Positions 24,803 to 35,803 of a stretch of DNA of 64,000 nucleotides are shown here, piece by piece (the stretch's first letter is position 1; the number at the start of each line of letters is the position of its first letter). The notes under the pieces were generated by a model. The model saw nothing but the letters and a program-made list of their open reading frames with translations, ran no database searches and had not been told where the DNA came from. The stretch comes from Chamaecyparis obtusa (taxonomy: Eukaryota; Streptophyta; Pinopsida; Cupressales; Cupressaceae), in assembly GCA_027943335.1 (NCBI GenBank), contig BSBK01007845.1, positions 186,001 to 250,000 of the forward strand, in the 5' to 3' direction. Both the position numbers and the translations under genes were made by a program.

Positions 24803-27800
24803 ATGAAGATGTATAGGATAGAAGTACCTAAGTTGAACAAGGAAAGTTTCTCTACATGGAAAAGTAGAATGAAATTGTATCTATCTAGGATTGGAGAAAC
24901 TACACTGAATCTGCTAGATAATGATTACACTCCACCACCTACCGAACCTTTGAGAGTTGATCAGATGAGAGAAAATTAGGAACACAACTCAGTTATGATA
25001 GAGATTTCTTCTTCCCTCTCTGATGCTGAATTCAATGATGTGAAGGATTGTGTTAATTCAAAAGAGATGTGCGATATGCTTACACTTATCTATGGAGGAG
25101 ATCAACATGTACAAAAAGATAAAGTTGAGATTCTACGAGGAAAGTAGATGAAATGAGAATTAAAGATGAAGATAACATCACACAATATAGTAGTAGAATC
25201 AAGGAAGTTGTTAGTGTCATCATAGGTGCTGGTAGAACCTTGACCAATGAATAAGTGGTAAGTAAAATCTTGAGAACTCTTTCTTCTAAATATGCTATCA
25301 TAGTATCTACAATTCAGGAATTGAGATCTATACTAAACAATGTTGTTACTCTTGAAGACCTAATTGCTAAGCTAACTGCATTTGAGCTTAGAAATTATGA
25401 TAATAGTTTACCAACCATTGAAACTACCTTCAAGTCATATGTAAGTATTGGACTATCAAGAAGAGAAAGAGAAAATCACAATAATTCATATGGAAGTGAG
25501 TATGATAGTATTCTGAATGAAGAAAAAGAGGAAGAATTGGAAGCACTGCTGGCTAACTGACTATTAAGAGGCAAAGGAAAGTACAAAGGAAATTAACCAT
25601 TGAAGTGTTCTAATTTTAATAAGATTGGACATGAAGATTCAGAGATTTTGAGGATAAAGGTAAGAATTCTTGCTACATAGTTGAGGAAGGTGTAACTGAT
25701 GATGAATCTGATGATACCGAAGAAGGATATGAAGCTATCTATGTTGTTGTAAAGGAAGAATCAGATGAAGAAAAGTATGAAGATGAAAAAGCACTTGTTT
25801 CTCATGTAAGTAAACTAGACCCATGGATTATTGATAGTGGATGTTCACATCATATGACTGGTGATATTGACAAGTTTGATAATCTAGAAGAGTATGATGG
25901 AAGATTTGTCAGATTTGGCAATGATGGTCCCTATCTTTTGAAAGGTAAGGGATCCATTGTATTAAATGAGAAGATGAAATGTAATGATGCATATTGGGTT
26001 AAAGGATTGAACTATAATCTATTGAGTGTTGCACAACTAAACAATACTGGCCACTGACTAGAATTTTAGAACAGAAAGGTAAAGATCTATGGTGTTGATG
26101 GAGATCTAATTGGAACTGGTGGACATTCAATATGTAATTCATTTTATCTTGATACTGATGCGAAGAGTTGCTTGTTTGTTAAAATTGAAGACGTATGGCT
26201 ATGGCATAAGAGACTGTATCATGTGAGTTTTGATAACTTGATCAAAGTAAGTAAAAAGAATAGAGTCAGAGGAGTACCGAAATTATGCAAACTTGATAAA
26301 GTGATGTGCAAGGAAGGTCAGATTGGTAAGATGAAAATTTTTAGTTTTTCAAGAAAATCTTACTCTACCAATGGTATTTTGGAATTGGTTCACACAAACC
26401 TTTTTGGTCCTATGAGAGTTCAAAGCTATTATGGAGATCAGTACTTTATTTTGTTTGTTGATGATTATTCAAGAATGGTGTTTGTTATGTTTATAAAAGA
26501 AAAATCTGATGCATTTCAAATGTTTAAGTGGTACGAAGCAAGAGTTGAGATGGAAACAAGAAAATAAATAAAGTGTTTAAGATCAAATAGAGGGGTTGAA
26601 TTTATATCTGATGAATTTATTATCTTCTGCAATGAGCATGGAATTAAAAGACAATTATCTGCACCAAGGGCTCTACAACAAAATGGGATACTTGAGAGAA
26701 GGAATAGATCCATTGTTGACTGTGCTAGAAATTTTTTGATTAACAAAAAGGTTGCACACAAATTATGGAGATAAGTCATAAGTACTGTAGTTTATACTCT
26801 CAACTAAGTACAGTTGAAGAAAGGTACAAACAAGACACACTATGGTTTGGTCACACACTGAATGTAAGTTACTTTAAATTTTTTGGAAGTAGGCATTATA
26901 GACTGAAAGATGCTAGAAATGGAAAGTTTGACTCTAAAGGAGATGAAGGAATATTTCTTGGTTATTCATAAAAAAGAAAAGAATATAAATGTTTGATCAA
27001 GGATACTAACAAAATTGTTGAAAGTGCAAAAGTGAGGATTGATGAATTTGCAAAAAGAAATCAGGAAGATAGAAAAAGGGAACCTGAGGATTACAAAAGA
27101 TTTGTTTATGTTCAGGAAGGTAATTTGGTTGAAACAACTGAGCAACAACAATAAGAAACCGATGAACAAGATGAGCCTCCACCAAGAGATGAAAACATTG
27201 ATGAACAGTCTACCAAGCTTAGATTAGAAAAATATATAAGAAGACACCACTCACCGAGTAGAATTATTGGAGACAAGAATGCATAAGTCATGACAAGAAG
27301 TAAGTTGAAAGATAACACATGTTTGATTTTTGAATTTGAGCCAAAATTAGTGAATGATGCACTAGAGAATGAAGATTGGATGAAGGCAATGAAAGAATAA
27401 ATAGATTAAATTGAAAAGAACAACACGTGGTCATTGGTACTGAGACCCAAGGATAAGAATGTGATTGGAACAAAATGGATTTTCAGAAATAAACTCAATG
27501 AGAAAGGATATGTGATTAGAAATAAAGCAAGATTAGGCTACAAAGGGTAAGCACAAGAAGAAGGTATTGGCTATGGTGAAACATTTGCACCTATTTCTAG
27601 ATTAGAAGGTGTAAGGATATGTGTGTGTGAAAATTGTACCTGATCTGTAGACACAACACTTTAGTAAAACATTAGAGGTTAGCAAAAATCAAAATCCTGC
27701 AAAATTGAAATCTAATCTAACCAAGCGATTTACTGCCTTCTAGTAGGTGCGAGATTGATGTTCTCAGATTGTAATCGAGATCAGTGACCTAGACGACACC

Positions 27801-30125
27801 TAAATGAAAGATTTGAATGCAAAAGATGGATATGGAATATGAATGCAATTAAGCTATTTTTTTGGATTTTCTATGCAATATGAAAATTGATATGCTAAAA
27901 TGATCTAACAATGATATGAAAAAGAATCTAAATGAATGTAAAAAAAACAAATTGATCTCACAATAGCCTTGATTTGCAATAAGCTTTGATTCTCCAAATT
28001 CCAATTCTTCAAAATAGTTGTGCAATTCATAGACGACTTTGGCAAAGTAAGCTTGCAAAATTATGAGATTTTGTGGATTTGAGAGATGATTTGTGAAGAG
28101 CTAAAGCCTTGATTTTATAGAACTCCAGGGCTTTGAGGATGCATGAAAGAAAGCCATAAATTACTCAAATAAACTCAACTTGATTTTTGAGTTATTTGAA
28201 AATAAAGATAATTTAATTCACAAAAATATGCAAATCATGCAAAAACAACTTTTTAACTCAAATTAGAAGTTTAGATCAACTTTAAAACTCAAAAATGATG
28301 TTGAGTTCCAAAAAGTCAATAACTTGCATTGATTTTCTGATTTGGAGTTTAACTGCTCTTTGATTGTGCACATGGATAATTATGAATTAATAAATAAATA
28401 AAGTAATTTATTCTCAACTTAACTGATTTTGGAAATAAAACAATTGATTTATGGGTTAATCAATCATTTAATCAAACTTTTATTCAAAATTACAATATTA
28501 AAAATTGACAAAAATGATTTAATTAATTAAATAAAATATTTAATCAATTATTTGTAAGATTGTGGATTTATTGTCAAAATTAAATATCATAATTAGGAAT
28601 AATGGAATTAAATTCAATTAAATAATTAAGTGGCCAAATTAAATCTAATTAATTAAATATTGAGAATATTCAATTAATCAAACTTTAGGATAAATGTGAT
28701 TTATCGCCAAATAATCATTAAATTAAAGATAATTATGATGATTAGGAATATTACTAGGAATATTCCCCGATGTAGAATTTAAGATAATCAATTAGATTCG
28801 ATGATGTGCAGATGTGCCTTAGGTTAGGACTTCTATGTCGATTTCGTTTGATTTGAGGATGTAGGAGGTTAATGAACATATAGCCCATTTTTGGGGTATT
28901 ACAGGATATAGCTTACATATGCTACTTACAAAGGATTCAAAGTTTATCAGATAGATGTTAAGTATGCATTTATTAATAGAATTCTTGAAGAAGAAGATTA
29001 CATTGAATAACCTAATGGATTTGTTGACAAAATTAATAAGGATATGGTATGCAAACTGCATATAGATTTATATGGATTGAAGAAGGCACCTCAAACATGG
29101 TATGAAAGACCACACTCTTACTTAATCAATATTGGATTTGAAAGGACTAGTGATAACAACAATTTATACTTGAAATGTGATTAGTCTGATGAAATTTTAA
29201 TTGTTGAGATATTTTTTGATGACATTATATTTGGTGGTAATGAGATAATGTCTAAGTCATTGCTGAGGAAATGAGAAAGGAATTTGAAATGTCTGTGATA
29301 GGAGAGATTAAATTCTTTATTGGACTTCAAATTAAACAAGTCAAGGATGTGATCCACATAACACAATCTAAGTATATCAAGGAGATCCTAAAAATATTTA
29401 ATATGGAAGGCTCAAAACCAGTTGGAACACTGATGGCTAATGGTTGTAAATTGTCCAAGGAATATGACACAAAGGAAGTGAATGAGACACTTTACCGATC
29501 TATGATTGGTAAACTATAATATGTTGTACATAGTAGACCTGATATTGCACATTCAGTTGGTATAGTTGCAAGGTTTTTTGCAAACCCAAAGGAGACACAT
29601 TTGTCTGCAGTGAAAAGGATATTTAGATATCTGAAAGGGACTGAAGATTCAGGTCTATTATACACAAGAGGAGGAGATTTTGATCTCAAGGTATATACTG
29701 ATGCTAACTGGGTTGGAAATATTGATGATAGAAAAAACACTAGTGCAGAGCTTTCTTTTTAGGAGAAAGGCTAGTGACATGGTTAAGCAAGAAACAAAGT
29801 TGTATTTCACAATCTACTATCGAAGCTAAGTATGTTGTTGTAGCTATGAATTGTTCTAACATTGTATGGATCAAACAACTACTGGAAGGTATGCATGAAG
29901 ATATTACTGATCCAATTACAATTTATTGTGATAATACCAGTGCTATAAACATCTAAAAGAACCCTGTGATGAATTCAAAGACAAATAATATATCTATTAA
30001 GTATCACTACTTGAGAGAGAAAGTACAAGATAAGCATGTGGCATTGGAGTATGTGAATTCTAAAGAGTAGATAGATGATATATTTACGATACCACTACTG
30101 AAGGATGATTTTGAGTATCTCTGAG
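24803..30125 (+). pseudogene. copia gag-pol polyprotein, interrupted and decayed
   Basis: Domains in order. Gag starts at ATG 24803 (MKMYRIEVPKLNKESFSTWK) and continues to 25560 with stops; a worn zinc knuckle KCSNFNKIGHEDS follows near 25606. Protease at about 25818-26057 has the typical DPWIIDSGCSHHMTG. GAG-pre-integrase (LWHKRLYHVS) starts near 26200. Integrase at about 26340-26776 has HTNLFGP and RSNRGVEF, where families have HTD and RSD, so two of the three acidic catalytic residues are now Asn; the Glu in LERRNRS remains. RT runs 27420-27619, is split by a solo LTR, and resumes at 28909 with KGFKVYQIDVK; its YVDD-type motif reads FFDD. RNase H is at about 29690-30070 with TDANW, SQSTIEAKY and IYCDNTSAI. 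Many TAG/TAA codons sit where Trp or Gln codons are expected. Confidence 0.9.
27620..28903. mobile_element. Solo LTR inserted in the copia reverse transcriptase
   Basis: The 1284-bp insert begins TGTGTGTGTG and ends GGTATTACA, and the copia sequence GGATA is present on both sides (27615-27619 and 28904-28908). RT homology stops at the first GGATA and resumes after the second. TG...CA ends, a 5-bp duplication and no coding content fit a solo LTR left by recombination between two LTRs. Its orientation and family are not known. Confidence 0.85.
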
Positions 30126-30296
30126 TTAAGTTAGGGGTTCTTCCCCTATCCAATGTTCACTAAGGAAATATGCATGCTGCATCAATTCAAGAACTCATTA
30201 GAATATCTATTTTGTGAGTTGATGCTAAGTGTTCACTAATTAGGTGAAGCTTGAATTTGTGAAAAAGAAGTTTATGACTACAATGAGAGATCAATA

Positions 30297-32967
30297 TGTT
30301 AGTACAAGTAAAAATTCCATGGTTGCAGTATTATTTTCTATGCCTCTGCAAGTATTTCTCCCATCTTCTTGGCAAAAACCCTAGGCAAAATTCAAATTCT
30401 AACCGTTTGCAAGGAAAACCCTAAGTGTGCCCTAGCCTTGTTCTAAATTCACGTTACTTTTTGGGCCACTTAAAAAAATCTATAAGGCATGTGCGTTAAA
30501 TTATTTCCACCCGGCGGTCTTCTTTTTCCCAAAGTCTCCGAGTGCCTAGCTTTATTTTTCCTAAGTCTGTCGGTGTGATTTTTCCTAGGTCCAGCGCCCT
30601 AATATTTCCTATAGTTTCTAACCTTATTCCTTTCCTGGGCTCAGCTTTCTGACACCATCTCAATCCAACGATGGGCGTAAGATCTTATGGAATGTGTTAG
30701 AGGTTTGCGAAGTTGTGCTAGTCGTTGATTCTCTTTCACGGCAAAGGCTTTTCAATGTAATGGGTCCACATGCCAAGTGTGCTTAGTCAACACTTTCTCA
30801 TTGGTCCATGTATTAATGACTCAGAATATTGTCAGTGGGGCCAAAGATTTCAAAGGTTCAGAGGCTCTGACATCTACAGAGATCAACGGTGGGTGTGTCT
30901 TCACAAAGGATGTGTCAGATGCATGAGATTATAAGACAACCGTTGATTGTTTTTTGTGACGTAATCTTTTCTTTCATTGGGTCCACTGCCAAGTGTGCGC
31001 AGTTGGTGGTTTTTAATTGGTCCACATGATAATGAGGTAGAGCTTGTAGTGGGGCTTATGTCAGAGATTTTTGATTGACGGTCGGCATATGATCACATGG
31101 AATATTCTTCCCCCATGTGATCTTATGCCCGTCGTTTGATTAGATGCCAAAGGGTAGTGGGTCCTATGTCAGAGCTGACTGGGTGGAGGTAATGAATGGT
31201 ATGATGACATTTGGTTGTTTGCAGGTGGGCCTAGGGTTATAAAGTATTTTCTAATTTCTGGTGGCTCAGACAAAATGTTTAGTGGGACCGATTGCCATGT
31301 GTTGCTGAGATGTCAGGATTTGATTGGCCATGGATTTCAGGTATGCAGACACGTCAATGGGCCTGAGAGTTTCTAAGGGATGCAGAGATAGAAGATCTGA
31401 CGGTGGGCGTATTGTTGCATAGAATCTTTTGAGGCTATGTGACCTTACGCCAACCGTTCATTTTAAAGCTTATGAGGAGTGGGTCCAAAATGCCGATTCA
31501 TTGTTGACATGCTCAATTTTCATTGGTCAAGGGTTTGGTGATGTGTAAAGCAATTTTTAAAGGTTTTTTGTTGACTATTGTGGGATTCTATGAGCTGCTT
31601 GATCTACCAGGAATAAAATAGATCAACGGTCACATTTTAAAGTTGAGCCGGTTACCATTTTTATTCAAATTCAAATATCCTATAGGGTTTTTGCTAGGGT
31701 TTTTGAACTAGTGAGGCATGTAAAGCGATGCGGTGGCCAAGAATTGAATTTTTCAGTGCAGATTGCAGTTGGGAAAGGATATAGAAGGTATAAATTATAG
31801 CTAAAATCCAATTTTGTTCCCTATGATGCCGAGCCAAATGAATATTAGGGTTGAATTTTTGCAGAAGGGCATTCATTGTAGTTTGACAGTGAGATAGTAA
31901 AATTAGATTTGTTGAAAAGGAGCCAAGGATAGCATTGAAAACATAAAGCATGTCGACTCAATTGCAAATATCTCATCTATTTCAGTAGTGCAATTATTGT
32001 AAGCCCTTTGGGGTTGTTGTAAAGGTTTTTTAGCGTAATTTTTGTAGCCCTAGAATGATCGGTTGCTTGTTGCATCCCTTGGTATAAAGGGATTTTTCAT
32101 GATCATTCTAAGGGATTGGAGTTTAGGTGTTAAAAAGATAGAAATTTTTGAAACCCTAGCTTTCAGTCAAGGATTGTAATTTTTGATATCATTTTATCAA
32201 ACAATAGAGAAGTACATGTTGTTCTTATTTTGCAAGCTTGTTACTGAGGATACTGTATGCACATGGTGAAAGGTTATACTTAATACAAACCTCAGATCTT
32301 TGCTCTCCTTTGCTCTATTCTTTGAATCTTTAAATCTTTGCATAAGGTTTATATGAATGTATTGGTGCTTTGAGTTCCAACCTAGAGTTAGATTAAATAT
32401 TGCTCAAAGTGAAATATGTGTTCTTGGAGTTTATTTGAAGGATTTTCATAAGCAGGAAAGAGTTGGGATATTTTGTATTTATGTCTAGAGACCAATTTCA
32501 GACACCATTGTATTCATCCTTTTCCTTGATATTTTGCCCAATAGATAAGGCACTGACCTATATTCTCCTATCTTTGTGTTGAGAAGAGTGATTCAAACCT
32601 TATAATCCCAATCATTTAAATCACTACCAGTCTTTACTTTTATTTACATTTATGTATTGTCCTACCCAATGATGGAGGATCAATGAACAATAGGTTCTTG
32701 TTTAGTATTCTCTCACTGTATTCATCTATTCAAAGATCCAATAAAGAAATAAGGGGCAGAGTTAGAACTATTAGTCAGAGTTAATACTATTGGATCAGGT
32801 GCACCCGCCTTGGTTTTGTAGAGCCAGAAGCAGAAGAGGGTAGTCTTATCCCTATAGTTGGACCAATTGCTTATAGATTGCTCACATTTGGAACTAACCA
32901 ATCCTCAATATCCATCATAAGCATATTGGTATCTCATGAAGTGTAAAATCCTATCTAGGAACCAACA
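30297..32967 (+). repeat. 5' LTR of the pol-less gypsy-like element
   Basis: U3 holds several diverged modules sharing 'acggtgggcgta', 'gatc.catgg' and 'gggtccac.gccaagtgtg' (near 30660, 30890, 31075 and 31395). A TATA-like 'tggtataaaggga' is at about 32079. The partner LTR has the same layout. Confidence 0.9.
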
Positions 32968-33640
32968 AATTGGTGACTCTACTGGGGAGAACAACAACAA
33001 AGAACTCAATTGTTAGAATCTCTGGTTATTGCTACATCACAGATTATCAGTATTATATAACTCAGATAGATTTGACCCATCCGAGTAACCAACAAATTGG
33101 TGACTCTGCTAGGGAATAAAGCATAACAAAAAAAGTAAAATTAGTTCTGAATCACTGTTTATGTTGTTAAATTTTCAATATCTCATTACCCATTTGATTC
33201 AGCCCTTCCAGGTCACCATCGAATCAGTCATTCTACTGGAGAATAGAGAAATACTGTCAAGAGCAAATAGTGTAGGTTTCAAGTTGAGCTTGACTCCTGA
33301 CCTACCTATTTCAATTATTTGATATCTCTAGTGTTACAAATCAGTATAGATAATGCGGGTACAAGTTGAGCTTAGACTCCTAGCCGGCTTGTCATTTATC
33401 TAGTGGACTTCATTTAAGAGTATAAGAATCAGTTTTAAAAGTTTCAAATCATCTCACCTAGTTGTGAGTGGCGACTCTGATTTCTTTGTTTGATCAATGC
33501 ATATAAAGATATATTTTCAGTCTTGATAAATAGTTTACATACCTTGTTGAAGTTTATTGTGTTGGTGGAAAGAGATACAAAAGAGGTTTTCAGTGGTTAA
33601 AGTGTTTTGTCCTCTTCAAGGAGGTGGCAACTCTACAATT
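32968..33640 (+). promoter_or_regulatory. Leader with repeated primer-binding-site-like sequences
   Basis: The true-position site is TTGGTGACTCTACTGGGGA at 32970-32988. A near copy TTGGTGACTCTGCTAGGGA lies at 33097-33115, with the preceding ACCAACAAA also repeated, 128 bp downstream. A weaker third copy ending CTACTGGAGA lies at 33214-33242. Shorter relatives GTGGCGACTCTGA (33467) and GGTGGCAACTCTA (33623) follow. Another repeated word, 'caagttgagctt.gactcct', occurs near 33277 and 33365. Which copy serves as primer site cannot be told from sequence alone, though the LTR-adjacent one is expected. Confidence 0.75.
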
Positions 33641-33941
33641 GTTTCAAGTCAAGCTTCAGATTCAAAGGCTTTCCATTTAGTAGGTTGAGTTTCAACCACA
33701 CACTTTCAAGTATTTTTGATCTTCATGTGTTTCTCCATAAGGTTAGTTGTAAGCTATTGTGTTCCCTATCAAGTGTTTCAGCACTAGTCAGAAGGGAAAA
33801 GAGATATAGAGCAGTTTCATGTTTCCATGTTGGATATTTGTTATGAAACTTTAATTTTATTGTCATAGAGGTTTAAATGTTTTGGTATACCTCTTGTAAG
33901 GACATAATAAGATGAATAGTTCTCATCTTGTTTCAAATCAA

Positions 33942-35621
33942 ATGGATAATTAGCAAATAGGCCAGCCTAAAAGGCTATGTTTCAGTAGGTTGGATAGAGC
34001 TTTAAATTATGATTATGTTCATGGATCCCCAAATTCTTTCCTTAGTAAACTCATTGATTTGATTCCGGTCTTTGATGGTCAGTTAGATTCTGCACTTAAA
34101 CATATCTTAGCATTCTTTAGTTTTGTTGTAAAATATCAGATTTATGAGGAGGATGTCAGCATGATGTTTTTTGGGAGATCCCTTAAAGGGGTTATAGCTG
34201 ATTGGTACTTGAGTTTACCCCCAAAATACATCTACTCATTGATTGACTTCAAGTTGTTGATCTTAGAAAGGTTTGCTGATGATAATGAATGGGATAAGTT
34301 GCAAAAGGATCATCCATGAAGAAATAATATAAATAGCATTTCAGGATAGCTCATGTCTAAAGATAAGAATGTTTCTCATGATGATGAAGATATGTCAGAT
34401 GAACATTCAGATTTCAGCAATGAGAAAGAAATAGAATCATTATATACATGGTCTTCTACTTGTTCAGAGAAGTTTGAATTTGAAGGTCAGATTTGTTTGG
34501 GTAAGGATTCTGATATGAACAGTGCAAGTATTTCTGGTTGTAATGATGTGATGGATACAGATGAGTTAGGTTCTCCTTTTCTCAGTAGTGATGAGATTTT
34601 TGACTTGTTTACATCTGAATATATTAAGTATACACATCTATCTAATCAACAAATGTTAGACCCTGCTGATTTTTGTTTTGATACTGAAAATATTGTAGAG
34701 GATTTATATGAGTATGAGTCCTATGGTGAGAGTGATCATGGTATAAGTTCTTGTGATGAGCATCATTTGACTATGGATACAAAATCAGATTGCAAAGATA
34801 TGACAATAAGGTTTCCTTGTGAACTGCCTTGTCCGAATAAATATGATGATGATGTTCCTTCTTATGGAAATAAAGATTATGATGCAGATGAAAGTTGTTG
34901 CAGTAATGACTTTGCACAAGATAATGGGAGCCAAAACTTTATAGCCCCTATTCCAAACAAGGAGGAAGAAGTTTGTAGCATCAAACAAGAAACCAAAGCA
35001 GATGGACATGAAATCCAAAATTCATTAAGCAATGAAGAAATCTCAGTACTCTTGGGTGTTGATTTTCAGAGGTATGCCTCAAATGTGGATTCTACTTTGC
35101 AATATCCAAATGATATATGTTTTGACACTGATGATGAGGCATCTGTTCAAAATGATGAAGACAATGATTCATGTTTACATGACTACTCCTCACACAATAA
35201 GTTTGCAGAAGAAGTGAATGAAGACCATAACAATTATGCGTACATCATGGAGGAACCAAGTTGTTCAGTGGCTGAAGTATTCTATATAGATAAAACTAAA
35301 GATTTAGTTCATTTTCAGCGAGGTGAGTCCCTAGTAATGCATATGGATTATTACATTTTATCTTCTGATGCATTATTAGATAAATATTATGTATCCAGTC
35401 TTCAGGATGAGAAAAGAGACATCCCATATTTTTTGGAATATGAGAATGATAGTGATGATGATTGGAAAAATGTGGGCTACAACAAATTCAGAATTACCTT
35501 TCAGTTCAAGTTTATCCACATATGTAAGCAGCAAAATAGTCATGATATTTTTAGATTATTTGTTTCATATGGGGATCAAAATCATTTGTTTGACAGAGGA
35601 AAGAAGTGGTTACAATTTTGA
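33942..35621 (+). pseudogene. gag-like protein with long acidic C-terminal region
   Basis: One frame runs from ATG 33942 to TGA 35621, broken by a stop at the fourth codon and two stops at 34317-34349. The first part resembles gypsy Gag: FDGQLDSALKHILAFFSF, then KGVIADWYLSLPPKYIYSL and LLILERFADD. Gag would form the particle that packages the RNA. The second part, 422 codons open from ATG 34353, is strongly acidic (runs such as HDDEDMSDEHSD and YENDSDDDWKN), rich in Ser, Asp and Glu, and holds a twice-used word: DFCFDTEN and DICFDTDD. No zinc knuckle, protease or polymerase motif is seen. The 422-codon open stretch is long for AT-rich decayed DNA, so it was probably coding until recently. The function of the acidic part is unknown. 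Confidence 0.65.
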
Positions 35622-35803
35622 GGCTTGGAGCCTTTGCAAGTAATGTATACTTTGTATAGTGTTCTCTTTCAGTTGTGTGGTTTGTTTCCTTCAGCAAGGT
35701 TTCCAATTTTTTGAGCAGGAAAGTAGTCGATTTTCATTTTTGGGGTGGTCTGCTTCACCCAGTGATCTTGAATTGTCTGCATGCCTGCAGGAGCATGAGC
35801 CAC

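Noticed and set aside
31694..31951. 85-codon minus-strand frame present in both LTRs of the 30.3-kb element (also 37197-37454)
   Set aside because: LTR copies are similar anyway, so shared openness is not evidence of coding; no domain seen.
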